A stretch of 64,000 nt of DNA. Origin: an uncultured Fibrobacter sp. (GTDB taxonomy: Bacteria; Fibrobacterota; Fibrobacteria; Fibrobacterales; Fibrobacteraceae). Each line of letters begins with the position of its first letter. Position 1 is the first letter of the stretch. The DNA lies in the NCBI GenBank assembly GCA_946414025.1, contig CAMKMX010000004.1:1-64000 (forward strand), read 5' to 3'. Below the pieces are notes generated by a model that saw only the letters and a program-made list of their open reading frames with translations, was not told where the DNA came from and searched no databases. Both the position numbers and the translations under genes were made by a program. Below are positions 42,396-52,492 of the stretch, piece by piece.

Positions 42396-44246
42396 ATGTT
42401 GGATTACTTGATACCATATCTTACTAGAACGTTTTCGTTTGACCCGAACAGTCCCCTGCTGTTTACGCAGTTCTACTTCTGGGGTTTCTTCGCCGTGGTG
42501 TTTGCCATCCTCACCCTGATCAAGAACCGCATTCTGCTCCGTAACGCATTCCTGTTTGCCACCAGCATGTTCTTCTATTACAAGACCAGCGGAAGCTACG
42601 TGTGCATTCTCGTGTTCTGCGTGGTGGCGAACTTCTTTATCGGCAAGTGGATCGAAAAGGCCGAACAGCACTGGAAAAAGAAACTCTGGATGATCATCGT
42701 GGTCATTATCGACCTGCTGGTGCTGTGCTACTACAAGTATTCCTATTTCTTCCTGGACGCCCTGCGGGACTTTACCGGCATCGAGCTGCACGTCTATAAC
42801 TTCTTTGCGGCGGCCAGCAACAAGATGTTCGGTACCCACTCCCTGGTAGATACCATCATCTTGCCAGTGGGCATTTCCTTCTTTACATTCCAGGCCATCA
42901 GCTACTGCATCGACATCTACCGCGGAAAAATCAAGGCCGTGGACAACATCTTGAATTTCGGGTTCTATCTCACCTTTTTCCCGCAATTGGTGGCGGGCCC
43001 CATCGTGCGAGCCGACAAGTTCGTGCCCCAGCTTTACAAAAAATATTTCCTCCCCCGTCGCACCTTCGGCATTGCCGTCTTCTGGGTGCTGAACGGCCTT
43101 GCCAAGAAGGTCATCCTAAGCGACTACCTGGCCACCAACTTTGTGGACCGGGTATTCGACACGCCCCTGCTCTTTACGGGCCTTGAAAACCTGATTGCCC
43201 TGTTCGCCTATTCGCTGCAGGTGTATGCCGACTTTTCGGGATACACCGACATCGCCATCGGCGTAGCTCTCCTGATGGGATTCCGCCTGCCCCAGAACTT
43301 CAACAGTCCCTACAAGGCGCTCTCCCCCACGGAATTCTGGCGTCGCTGGCACATCTCCCTTTCCAGCTGGTGGCGCGACTACCTTTACATCCCGCTGGGC
43401 GGTAACCGTGGCGCCTCTGTGGGCACCTTCTTCTGGATGGGATTCTTGAGCCTGGTGGCCGTTTTACTTTCGGGCAGTGTCTGGGTGGGTGTCGCCCTGG
43501 GCGTATTCTTCCTCTACATCGCCATTTATGCCTACGTCAAGCCCGATTCCCGCAAGTTTATCACCACCAACATGAACGCCATGGCGACACAGGTCGTAGG
43601 CGGCTGGTGGCACGGAGCCAGCTGGAACTTTATCATCTGGGGTGGCCTCAATGGTTTCGGCCAGGTGTTCAACAAGATCTGGGTCAAGCGGAGCATCAAC
43701 TTCCGTGCCGTCGCTGCATTCTTGCTGTTTGCCGCCAGCGCCATCACCTTCAAGCAGACCCACATCGCCATCTTCGCCATTACCACCGTGTGGTTCGGCG
43801 TGCTGTTTCTGGGCATTTATGCAGTGCTGGTTTTCCGCCTGTTCAGCGACAAGACCTTCCACTGGCTCTACGTGGCCTGGAACGTGAGCCTCACCTTCGT
43901 GTTCATCACCTTTACCCGCCTCTTCTTCCGCGCAGGCTCCAACCTGGACCCGGCAGAGGCCAACGAAGTGGCCTGGAACACGGCCAAGAACATGGTCCAG
44001 CAAATGGGTACCGCCTGGAAGTGGGATACTCTCGGCACCATTGCCTGGGAACACATCAACATCATTTTGGTATTTGTGGCCGGCATGTTCATCCACTGGA
44101 TTCCCAAAAAAGTCAAGAGCCGCTACCGCATCATGTTCGCCTCGCAGCCCATCCCCCTGATGGTTGCAAGCACGGCGTTCATCATCTTCGTGATGTACCA
44201 GTTCATGAGCGCGGACAGTTGCCCGTTTATCTACTTCCAATTCTAG
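42396..44246 (+). CDS. MBOAT-family membrane O-acyltransferase (AlgI/DltB type)
   Basis: 616 residues with about ten to twelve hydrophobic helices. FWRRWHISLSSWWRDYLYIPLGGNRG is the AlgI/DltB-type loop, and VVGGWWHGASWNFIIWGGLNG contains the conserved His406. It would move acyl groups across the inner membrane onto a surface polysaccharide or lipid. Two SGNH-type proteins precede it, as in alginate- or cellulose-acetylation systems, so they probably form one O-acylation machine. The ATG begins 3 bases after the GIY-YIG element, and the AGGA in the right arm is its only visible ribosome site. Confidence 0.88.
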   Translation: MLDYLIPYLTRTFSFDPNSPLLFTQFYFWGFFAVVFAILTLIKNRILLRNAFLFATSMFFYYKTSGSYVCILVFCVVANFFIGKWIEKAEQHWKKKLWMIIVVIIDLLVLCYYKYSYFFLDALRDFTGIELHVYNFFAAASNKMFGTHSLVDTIILPVGISFFTFQAISYCIDIYRGKIKAVDNILNFGFYLTFFPQLVAGPIVRADKFVPQLYKKYFLPRRTFGIAVFWVLNGLAKKVILSDYLATNFVDRVFDTPLLFTGLENLIALFAYSLQVYADFSGYTDIAIGVALLMGFRLPQNFNSPYKALSPTEFWRRWHISLSSWWRDYLYIPLGGNRGASVGTFFWMGFLSLVAVLLSGSVWVGVALGVFFLYIAIYAYVKPDSRKFITTNMNAMATQVVGGWWHGASWNFIIWGGLNGFGQVFNKIWVKRSINFRAVAAFLLFAASAITFKQTHIAIFAITTVWFGVLFLGIYAVLVFRLFSDKTFHWLYVAWNVSLTFVFITFTRLFFRAGSNLDPAEANEVAWNTAKNMVQQMGTAWKWDTLGTIAWEHINIILVFVAGMFIHWIPKKVKSRYRIMFASQPIPLMVASTAFIIFVMYQFMSADSCPFIYFQF

Positions 44247-44346
44247 CGGCAGAGCCGCAATGTGAAGTGTGTAGTGTGTAATGTGTAATGTAAAGTGACT
44301 AATGTGTAAGACTAATTACACACCTCACATCACACATTTCACACTG
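44246..44346. repeat. Hairpin plus TGTGTAA heptamer array
   Basis: GCGGC-AGA-GCCGC (44246-44258) starts at the MBOAT stop codon. Then AATGTGAAG, TGTGTAG, TGTGTAA, TGTGTAA, TGTAAAG, TGACTAA, TGTGTAA, a short spacer, and the opposite-strand arm ACACACC, TCACATC, ACACATT, TCACACT. The right arm overlaps the stop codon of the HD-GYP gene at 44339. Confidence 0.75.
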
Positions 44347-46456
44347 CCGAGAGCTTTGTCCGTTCATCGTACAGGCCTGCCGCAATGTGGCTGAAGGCTT
44401 CCACCACCTTGGGGTCAAAATGCTTGCCAGCCCCTTCGGTAATGATAGCCATGGCCTTTTCGAAAGTGAAGGGTTTCTTGTACACGCGTTCCGCCACCAG
44501 GGCGTCAAACACGTCAGCCACGGCCATAATGCGGGCAGAAAGCGGAATTTCGTCACCCTTTATGTGGTTCGGGTAACCTGTTCCGTCCCACTTCTCGTGA
44601 TGGTAATGGGCCATCTCGATAGCCTCTCTCAGATACTCCGCTTCCATGGAGTCACCCGTATTGGCCACAATCTTCTGCAGGATTTTCCAACCTTCGGTGG
44701 TGTGGGACTTCATGATTTCAAATTCTTCGTCGGTCAGTTTGCCGGGCTTGTTCAGAATCAAATCCGAAATGGCAATCTTCCCGATATCGTGGAGAGGCGC
44801 AGAGCGCTTGAACCTGGCGATGCTTTCGTCAGTGAGTTCGTCCGCATAAGTGCCCTCTTTCTTCAACTGGCGGGCAATAGCTTCTACGTAGGCGGCCGTC
44901 TTCTTGATGTGGTTTCCGGTACCTTCGTCACGGGCTTCCACCAGTTCCGCAAAGCTCACGACGATTTCATCTTGCATGCGGGTAATACGTTCATTCTGTG
45001 CCTTTATCTGGATGATATAGGCAAGAAAATCTTCGGCCATGGTAGAGAACGCATTGTAGAGGTTCTGGATTTCGTCATCGGATCGAATATCTATGGCCTT
45101 CACGCGTCGCAAACTAATCTGGCGGCCTACATCGGAATTATGGGCAAAGGACATAGCTTCCTTGGACATCCGATTGATGGGAATCACTATGCCTCGTTTC
45201 ATGGCTTCGGCGATCAGGCACATGATAACGAGAGAAACTCCAAAGAACAAGGACAATTCCTTGATAAGGAACGAAATTTCGTCCATCAAAATGGACTCCA
45301 TGGTGATGTCAGCCGCCACATAGGCCACAGTCGTTCCGCTGGAATCCTTCAGGGGCTTATAAACCGTCAACAGCCATCCGTAAGAATCATCAGATACCAC
45401 CGGTCCAATGGAATCGCCTTTAAGAAGCGCCGGTAAATACTCCTCAAAGCTCGGGTCAAAGGGCACCACATCCCCCACCTGACTAGGCTCTTCGCCATCG
45501 GTCGACATCAGGTCAAAGATGACATGGCAGCCATCTTGAGCAATGTGATAAACATACAGGTATTTTGCCGTAGGGAACCCCTCCCTGATGGCATACAGTT
45601 CCTTTTCTGTTTCCTCGTAGCCTTCCGCTTCGCGGCCTTCTTGCAGATACGTCATCAAACGGTTGCCGTCCAACACAATGGCTGCAGCGTCTGTAAGGCC
45701 GTAGGCAATGGAGGTGTACTTGGCAACAGCCTTTTCTTGGTAAAGGAAATAACCGATGTTTGCAACGAAGACAGCCAGAAGCAGTTCCGAAACAATTACG
45801 ACCAGCATCACCTTCCCGAGCAGGGAATACCGGACCGCCATTCCGGCATTCTTGTCATTCACATTCCGTTGAAAAACATGATTCAGGTAATTCTTGACTC
45901 TGCGAGAAATGAAGTGGAATGCAACAATGGCAACGATAACGGTTACGGACTTGTCAAAAAGGTCCACCACCACATCGGCCATCAACTGCGAATTGAAAAC
46001 ACTGGTACCTAAAACTTCGTGAAGGTACTGGGCGAATGGAGCCGACACGCCAGTTCCAAAGCTCTGACGATGAAGGTAATAAGTGAATACAGAACCAAGG
46101 CCTCCCCCCAGAAGAGCGTAGCAGAATATGACCACAAACAACTTGGGAATACTGGAGAAGAACTTCTTGTTGTAAAAGAATACTGTTGCAAGACCTATGA
46201 AAATGCTTATGACTCCATAGAACATGGAGAACGAACCCGACAAGCTCTTCACCAAATTCGTGGTAAAGCCAACTAGCACTGCAGGGAAAACACCCCCCAG
46301 CATAGCGACAAGTATGGTGCCGATACAATCAAGGAAAAGAGGCAAGCCAAAGACGCCCACAAGCTTGTTGGGCACGATATTCAGGAGGATTCCAAGAACG
46401 ATGAGAAGGACTCCACTCCCCACACCAATCCATTTCTTTTTTCGTTTGTCCTGCAT
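44339..46456 (-). CDS. Membrane HD-GYP phosphodiesterase with sensor domain
   Basis: 705 residues from the ATG at 46456 (MQDKRKKKWIGVG), which puts basic residues before the first helix; ATG 46495 is possible. Several N-terminal helices (about 10-205) are followed by a sensor domain with an extracytoplasmic region (about 235-400), a HAMP-like linker and a canonical HD-GYP domain (about 500-690) with LHDIGKI and YHHEKWDGTGYP. It would degrade cyclic di-GMP in response to an outside signal. The heptamer array enters its stop codon. Confidence 0.85.
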   Translation of the reverse strand: MQDKRKKKWIGVGSGVLLIVLGILLNIVPNKLVGVFGLPLFLDCIGTILVAMLGGVFPAVLVGFTTNLVKSLSGSFSMFYGVISIFIGLATVFFYNKKFFSSIPKLFVVIFCYALLGGGLGSVFTYYLHRQSFGTGVSAPFAQYLHEVLGTSVFNSQLMADVVVDLFDKSVTVIVAIVAFHFISRRVKNYLNHVFQRNVNDKNAGMAVRYSLLGKVMLVVIVSELLLAVFVANIGYFLYQEKAVAKYTSIAYGLTDAAAIVLDGNRLMTYLQEGREAEGYEETEKELYAIREGFPTAKYLYVYHIAQDGCHVIFDLMSTDGEEPSQVGDVVPFDPSFEEYLPALLKGDSIGPVVSDDSYGWLLTVYKPLKDSSGTTVAYVAADITMESILMDEISFLIKELSLFFGVSLVIMCLIAEAMKRGIVIPINRMSKEAMSFAHNSDVGRQISLRRVKAIDIRSDDEIQNLYNAFSTMAEDFLAYIIQIKAQNERITRMQDEIVVSFAELVEARDEGTGNHIKKTAAYVEAIARQLKKEGTYADELTDESIARFKRSAPLHDIGKIAISDLILNKPGKLTDEEFEIMKSHTTEGWKILQKIVANTGDSMEAEYLREAIEMAHYHHEKWDGTGYPNHIKGDEIPLSARIMAVADVFDALVAERVYKKPFTFEKAMAIITEGAGKHFDPKVVEAFSHIAAGLYDERTKLSAV

Positions 46457-46668
46457 CGTGGTAAAATTTAAAATAAATACCGAATTATTGAACATTTCGC
46501 CCAAAAGTTCACGGATTTTACTAGCTTTCCTCGCTGTTTGTTTACAAAAATTTACAAAACAAAAGCAGAAGCCTCTTCAGCTGGAAATCTTTCGCATAAC
46601 TCATTGACACTCAACGACTTACGCGCGCTTTTCGAGAAAAAGAATCCAACAAAAAGCACCCCCTTTTC

Positions 46669-46674
46669 TATAAT
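46669..46674 (+). promoter_or_regulatory. Candidate -10 box for tamB
   Basis: Perfect TATAAT. No convincing -35 is seen 16-18 bases upstream. The spacing to the TTG start suggests a nearly leaderless message. Confidence 0.4.
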
Positions 46675-46683
46675 TCTAGCTAG

Positions 46684-49600
46684 TTGAAGAATCGAACTTC
46701 GACATTCCTTAGGCCCGCCGTAATCACGACGGCGATTGTGGGTGCATTGGCTCTTTGCACCTGGTTGTCGGACTATTTGCTGGATGTAATCCTTTCAAGC
46801 CCCCACAGTTTCGGATCTCTTGAAATTTCACCCCACGGGCACCGCCAAGACGGCTACCTGACACACCACTGGGATTCCATCGCTATCAAAACTGGTGAAA
46901 ACACCTTTATCCTGAGGAACACGGACCTGGACATCACCCTGTTCCAGGAGAACCGAAACATCCAGCTGCAGGCCGGCGAGGTCAATGTCAGCATTTCTTC
47001 TGCAGGACCGCCCAAAGAAAAGAATGTCGAAACAGACAGTTCGCCACCATCCCTGCCGGAACAGGTAAAATTCTACGTGCCGGTGAATATCGGTGTCGGA
47101 AAACTTACTGTAGAAATAGACTCCAGCAAACACTGGGAGGCCAAAGACATTTCTCTAAAGAGCGAGGGCTCCACCAAGGCCCGGTTTAGCGCTGATAGCA
47201 TCAAGGGCGATTTCGTGAAATACCCGGCCAAGGTCGGCGTGTCCCTGGATTTCAAGTCCGATCAAATCAAGATGAAGGGTAAGGTGGTGGCCGGCCCAGA
47301 TTCCATTGCTGTTGACGCTTCAACCTCCAAGAAAAACTTGGCGGCCGTATCCACTACGACCTCTTTAGACGTCAAGAAGGTCGAAGATTGGCTACCCGTC
47401 AAGATTCCCAAGGGAGCACCCACCATCGGCAAGCTCCACGTGCAGACCAAGGCAAGCCTCCACCCCAAGACTGGTAAGCCCAACTACGATGTCACCATCA
47501 AGACCCGCATCGGAGAGTTCTGGCCACTGATGCCGCTAAACGCCACTATACGCGTCAAGGGCGATCAGAAGCGATTCCATTCCGACGTTTTATTAAAAAA
47601 TGACGAGGGCGGAACCATACATCTTACTGCCGATATGGACACGAAACTCAACGGAACCGCTTCGGGAAAAGTGGAGAAGATGAGTGCGCTGTTCGGCCCG
47701 CAGATGATGCCCCTTGACATGACCATCCATTCCGCCGAAAAGAAGGGCAACAAGATAACGGCAAAAGTGGAGACCCGACAAGGCTCCGTGGTCGAAGCAA
47801 ATATCGATCTGGACAGCGACATCCCTGTCACCTACACAGGCGACATGTCACCGCTTGAACCTTGGGCTCTAGACTGGACCAAGGGAGAACTCGTTCTCAA
47901 GGACAGGTTTAAAGTTTACGGCACTGTTTTCGACGGAAAGACCCGAATATTCGTCAAAATTCCGAACGTGGAATACGCCTACCAAATGAAGGCGGATTCC
48001 TTACAGACGGTGCTGCTCATCGACAAACACGGTATCGATTTTTCGAAAGGAATCATCTATACGCCCAAAGAAACTTTTGACTTCACGGGCGATGTGGTCT
48101 GGGACGAACCTGCTCCCCACACCTCCTGGAACGTAACCCAACGGCATGGCGGGAGCGCCAGGGCATACGTGACCATCATGGATTCCATTACCATTGACGT
48201 CTCTGCCGACCAAGTAGAGATATCCACCATACCTTTTGCCAAGACAAAACTGAACGAAAAATTGAACGGCAAGGTAACCGGCAGGTGGACACAGAACTTC
48301 GATACCAACGTAGGAAAAGCCGATGTCAGCATGGACGGGTATTTTGACCCCTACAACCTGAAGGGGAGCGTTTCTGCAAGACAGAACGGCGACACCATCT
48401 TTATTGACAAGGCAGAGGCCATACAAAGCCAGAACAAAGTTCAGGGCGAAGCCATATTCATCTTGCCCAACGATTCCAACCCAGATTTCAAGCCTACGGG
48501 AGTCCTACCCATACAGGTTGTACATGCCTGGGCAGCATCTGAAAAATTCAACATTCCGCTACTGCTGGACCCAATCAACGACACCACATTCACCTCGGGC
48601 TTTATCAATGGTGACATCGCCTACGAAGAAAAAGTTGGATTGCAGGGAAATATCGAATTCACCGACATCGAGTTCAGCAAAATTCCGCCATATCTTTTCA
48701 ATATCAAAAAAATGAACCTCTTTGCCGAAGGTAGCAAGGTAGAACTGAACGCCTACTTAGGAATCGGGGGCGGCGGCTGGACCGGCACTACACAGGTTAC
48801 CCTGGACAACGTGTTCAACGACAAACGACACCTGAGCCTTTCTCATAGTACCGACAACGGAGGAAACCTATGGGCCGAAGGATTCATCGACACCGCCTTG
48901 GTATTCACGGGAAACGTAAACATGAACGGTTCGTGGTTTATTCCAGGCACCGTCAGCGAAATCAAGAAAACTGATCTGCAGATTGCCCTCACCGCAAATA
49001 TCCGGGAAGGCTTAAACGGCATCACCGCCGACCTTCAAACAGATTCCACTTATTATCAGCCACCCAAGCTGAACTATATGTTCCCGCTACGTGCAAGAGG
49101 ACACCTAGAAAAGGGAATTCTTGACATCACAGAAGCTTCTACTCAAAACGACAGCGCCGAAACCATTTCGGGAACATTGCAATTTGACCTAAACAAGATG
49201 CAGCTGCAAGGTATCGACTTGCAGTCAGAAAAATACACCATCCACACAAAGCACCATACGCTACTTCTTGAAAACATTTCTAGCCACATGGAAGACAACA
49301 ATGACGCTCTCGTCATTTCTACAGAGTTGCCTTCCATCCAATACCTTTTCAACCATGAATCATACGGCGATGCAGAAGTTCTAGGACAAGGCGATATCAA
49401 ATTCGTCATACCCCATTCCATAGACGGCCTTATCAGGAACAAGAGTATCGAAGGTAACATCTCTATTGACAAAGCCGTGTACAAGAAAGACTTGGAAATT
49501 GAAGTAACGCCTAATTCCCTAGACAAGATTTTAGCCATGTTCAATAACGCCATAGCAAGACTGCGAAAGACGGAAAACAAAGAGGCAAAGATTTCTGCAG

Positions 49601-50592
49601 CCAGTCCCATCAACCTATCTGTACATGTGATGGACACGCAAAAGGATTCCATTGAAATTCTTTCACCCTTCGCCGCATTCCCCTTTACCTTTGACATTTG
49701 GGTTTTGGGCAACACCAACAGGCCGCTACTTCGCGGCGATTTCACCAACGCCAACGCAGGATTCATTGGCGTCAAGGATGTCTATAACTTCGACTTGAAC
49801 TATTTCCGAATCAGCTGGGCCGATGTACCCTGGCAAAAAGGCGTCATCGATGTTTCCAGTTCACAAGAACTGCCATACTGTACTGAAACAGACGACAACC
49901 AAAACGAAACATGCCCTGTCAATTTTGACATCCAAGGTACTCTAACCAATCCGATTGCCACGCCTAATTCAAACTGCGGCCGAGAGTCCAGCGCTGCCGC
50001 AATTTACTACAATATATTCCTGGGCTGTATTGCAGATGATACCGATGAAAATACGGACTGGAACAAACTTGCAGGAAAGGCTATTGGAAAATTCCTTTCA
50101 TCTACCGCCAACAGGACTCTTGGCGGTGAATACATCGGCGATATTGACATGAAGGTGATGCTCTTCAACAGCAACACGACCAATGAAAGGGATTCAAGCT
50201 ACTTCAAAGTTCCCGTTTCTCTTGACCGATGGGTCAAGGACCTAAGCTTGATCTTCGGATATACACAAGACCAGAGCGAAAACCCCACATACGATCAGGC
50301 ACTGCAATTCGGCGTAAACTACACCCTCCCTGTATTCCGCGAAAAGGAATATTCTCACAAGAATCACATCAACCCCACCCTATCTTTAAGCGGTCTGCTG
50401 GTATCGAAGCAGTACTTGACCAATACCGGTACCGAAGGCAACGAGAACCGCATTGAAAAGAATGTGGGTATCAACTACACCTACAGGTTCTGGAATCCTT
50501 GTCTTTTGGGCGTTGGACACTGTGAGTCCTACGAATCGCCTGTTGAAAAAGATTCCGAAAAAGAAAAATCCAAAACAGGGGCAAAGCCATGA
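46684..50592 (+). CDS. tamB: TamB-like translocation and assembly module protein
   Basis: 1302 residues from a TTG that directly follows an in-frame TAG, so this is the earliest start. No ATG occurs until about codon 197. An N-terminal membrane anchor (about 10-32) leads into a long beta-rich region (about 45-1080) and the DUF490 C-terminal segment (about 1080-1290: FRISWADVPWQKGVIDVSSSQEL, FDIQGTLTNPIATP). TamB bridges the periplasm and, with TamA, moves lipids or outer-membrane proteins. TATAAT at 46669-46674 lies 9 bases before the TTG. It overlaps tamA by 4 bases. Confidence 0.85.
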   Translation: MKNRTSTFLRPAVITTAIVGALALCTWLSDYLLDVILSSPHSFGSLEISPHGHRQDGYLTHHWDSIAIKTGENTFILRNTDLDITLFQENRNIQLQAGEVNVSISSAGPPKEKNVETDSSPPSLPEQVKFYVPVNIGVGKLTVEIDSSKHWEAKDISLKSEGSTKARFSADSIKGDFVKYPAKVGVSLDFKSDQIKMKGKVVAGPDSIAVDASTSKKNLAAVSTTTSLDVKKVEDWLPVKIPKGAPTIGKLHVQTKASLHPKTGKPNYDVTIKTRIGEFWPLMPLNATIRVKGDQKRFHSDVLLKNDEGGTIHLTADMDTKLNGTASGKVEKMSALFGPQMMPLDMTIHSAEKKGNKITAKVETRQGSVVEANIDLDSDIPVTYTGDMSPLEPWALDWTKGELVLKDRFKVYGTVFDGKTRIFVKIPNVEYAYQMKADSLQTVLLIDKHGIDFSKGIIYTPKETFDFTGDVVWDEPAPHTSWNVTQRHGGSARAYVTIMDSITIDVSADQVEISTIPFAKTKLNEKLNGKVTGRWTQNFDTNVGKADVSMDGYFDPYNLKGSVSARQNGDTIFIDKAEAIQSQNKVQGEAIFILPNDSNPDFKPTGVLPIQVVHAWAASEKFNIPLLLDPINDTTFTSGFINGDIAYEEKVGLQGNIEFTDIEFSKIPPYLFNIKKMNLFAEGSKVELNAYLGIGGGGWTGTTQVTLDNVFNDKRHLSLSHSTDNGGNLWAEGFIDTALVFTGNVNMNGSWFIPGTVSEIKKTDLQIALTANIREGLNGITADLQTDSTYYQPPKLNYMFPLRARGHLEKGILDITEASTQNDSAETISGTLQFDLNKMQLQGIDLQSEKYTIHTKHHTLLLENISSHMEDNNDALVISTELPSIQYLFNHESYGDAEVLGQGDIKFVIPHSIDGLIRNKSIEGNISIDKAVYKKDLEIEVTPNSLDKILAMFNNAIARLRKTENKEAKISAASPINLSVHVMDTQKDSIEILSPFAAFPFTFDIWVLGNTNRPLLRGDFTNANAGFIGVKDVYNFDLNYFRISWADVPWQKGVIDVSSSQELPYCTETDDNQNETCPVNFDIQGTLTNPIATPNSNCGRESSAAAIYYNIFLGCIADDTDENTDWNKLAGKAIGKFLSSTANRTLGGEYIGDIDMKVMLFNSNTTNERDSSYFKVPVSLDRWVKDLSLIFGYTQDQSENPTYDQALQFGVNYTLPVFREKEYSHKNHINPTLSLSGLLVSKQYLTNTGTEGNENRIEKNVGINYTYRFWNPCLLGVGHCESYESPVEKDSEKEKSKTGAKP

Positions 50593-52484
50593 AAAAGATT
50601 CTAGCGATTCTCTTTGCCCTTGCATGCACAATTTGGGCCGACGAAGGAGATAAACACCCCTGGTACATGAACTTTGACGGAAACCAGGTGTTCTCCAGCT
50701 ACCAGCTAGAGGAGCAGTTGGATATTCCAGAAGAATTCGGGAAGCTGGACACCACAAAACAAGATTTCATGATGAGGCTTTCCCTCGAAAACGTTCGAGC
50801 CCTGTACTACTCCAAAGGTTACTTCAGCCTAGATATCAAGATGGATATCAAGCGCGAATACCTAGCCGCAGACAGCATTCAAAGCGGATACCTCTTCACT
50901 TTAGACGAAGGAGTGCGTTACCGGTTCGCAGGGACTCTTCTAAAAATGCCACAGACCGATAGCGTTGAAATAGACACGTCTTCACTAAAAACCTCTCACG
51001 ACAGAGTATTTGAAGACAACGATATTTCAGAGGACCTGCAATATATACAAACGGCTTTCCGCAAGGCAGGATACCTACATGTCTATCTGGACCACCTAGA
51101 AAAAATCGATACGGTCGCAAAGAAAATCTATGTAGAAATTACCGTTCAGCCCGGTGCAAAGGTAATTATGGGAAACATCATGAGTTCCGCCAAGAGAGTC
51201 GCCGACCGTGGCGAAAGAAACGCTCCTCAAAAAGAAGGACTCACCGACACCGCGTGGCTATCTTCCCTATGGAAAATCCCCCAAGGCGAAACCATCGACG
51301 GTAAACAATACAACACATTCAAAAACAAGCTTTTTTCAACACAGATGTTCACCCAGATAAAAATGAATGACTCCTTGCGTGAAGACGGCCTTTCTGACGT
51401 ACACTTAGACGTAACAGAACGTGTACCCGGCGAAGCCCGCTACGGATTCTTCTACGAAGAAATCTACGGATTTGGCGCCCAGGCCTACGCCAAACACAAG
51501 AACTTCATTGGGCACTTCCATGAATTTTCCACTGGCGGGCAAATTGCACAGCACAAGCAGGAATTTTCCGTTGGTTACGCAAATCCCCTCCTGTTCGGAA
51601 CATCTTTCTCGTTTATCCCTACCGCCATCCGTTTCGACGACCGCCTTAGTTTCAACCACGAAAAAATCAACCCGCCGGCTTACCCGGACAGTATTGAAGA
51701 ACGTTACGAAGTTATCAACCGCGCGGACCTGACATTCGGCATCACCAACCATATCCGTTTCCGTGGGACTATCGATTCCCGTTATGTAAAAAGAAACGAA
51801 GACCAGCTGCTAAAGCAAAAGCAGGAAATCGCCCTGACCTTTGACTTTACCGATGACTATTTTAATCCCACCAAGGGAATACGCCTAGCGCCTACGTTCG
51901 GTATGGGTCTCAACCTAACTGCTTCCCTTGACAATCCCACCATGATCGGCAATCCCTATACCTATTCCGAAGGTACTGTTAATCTGTACCATCCCTTGTT
52001 CTGGACATTCTATGGAGCGGTAAGCGGAAGCGTGGGCAAGTTCTTTGATTCTGCCCTAGAAGACGATGCCCGCGTATTCTACCAGGGAGGATCTCGTTCT
52101 GTTCGTGGCTACCGGTTCAGGAGCATCTATGCTAGTTACACCGACACGGTTACCGCAAAAGATGGAACGCAGAAAGAGCGTATCAACACCGGTCTCACAC
52201 CATTCTACTACCGTTTCAATCAGGAGCTCCGCTGGAAAATTCCAATCAAGAGCTGGAGTCGCTGGCAAATCGTGCAGTTCTTCGACTGGGCAAAAGTCAT
52301 GGACGAAGAAAGCAGTCTCTATATCGAAGAATCCGATGCCAGTTTCGGCCTTGGAATTCGCTACCACTGGCAGTTCCTGACATTCCGCCTGGATTACGCC
52401 ATCAACAAGAAGATGAAGAACCTGGGGCAGTGGGAAAACTTCGCCTGGAGCCGGTTCGCTTTCGACCTATCTCAGGCGTTCTGA
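50589..52484 (+). CDS. tamA: TamA/BamA-like Omp85 outer-membrane protein
   Basis: 631 residues with a signal peptide (MKKILAILFALACTIWA). POTRA-like domains (about 25-270) contain the NVRALYYSKGYFSLDIKM segment. The C-terminal barrel (about 280-631) has FYQGGSRSVRGYRFRSI at about 499-511, matching the Omp85 RG[FY] loop, and ends in FDLSQAF with a terminal aromatic. It partners with TamB, whose gene overlaps by 4 bases. A role in outer-membrane assembly is inferred from the family. Confidence 0.85.
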   Translation: MKKILAILFALACTIWADEGDKHPWYMNFDGNQVFSSYQLEEQLDIPEEFGKLDTTKQDFMMRLSLENVRALYYSKGYFSLDIKMDIKREYLAADSIQSGYLFTLDEGVRYRFAGTLLKMPQTDSVEIDTSSLKTSHDRVFEDNDISEDLQYIQTAFRKAGYLHVYLDHLEKIDTVAKKIYVEITVQPGAKVIMGNIMSSAKRVADRGERNAPQKEGLTDTAWLSSLWKIPQGETIDGKQYNTFKNKLFSTQMFTQIKMNDSLREDGLSDVHLDVTERVPGEARYGFFYEEIYGFGAQAYAKHKNFIGHFHEFSTGGQIAQHKQEFSVGYANPLLFGTSFSFIPTAIRFDDRLSFNHEKINPPAYPDSIEERYEVINRADLTFGITNHIRFRGTIDSRYVKRNEDQLLKQKQEIALTFDFTDDYFNPTKGIRLAPTFGMGLNLTASLDNPTMIGNPYTYSEGTVNLYHPLFWTFYGAVSGSVGKFFDSALEDDARVFYQGGSRSVRGYRFRSIYASYTDTVTAKDGTQKERINTGLTPFYYRFNQELRWKIPIKSWSRWQIVQFFDWAKVMDEESSLYIEESDASFGLGIRYHWQFLTFRLDYAINKKMKNLGQWENFAWSRFAFDLSQAF

Positions 52485-52492
52485 TGTAGCGA

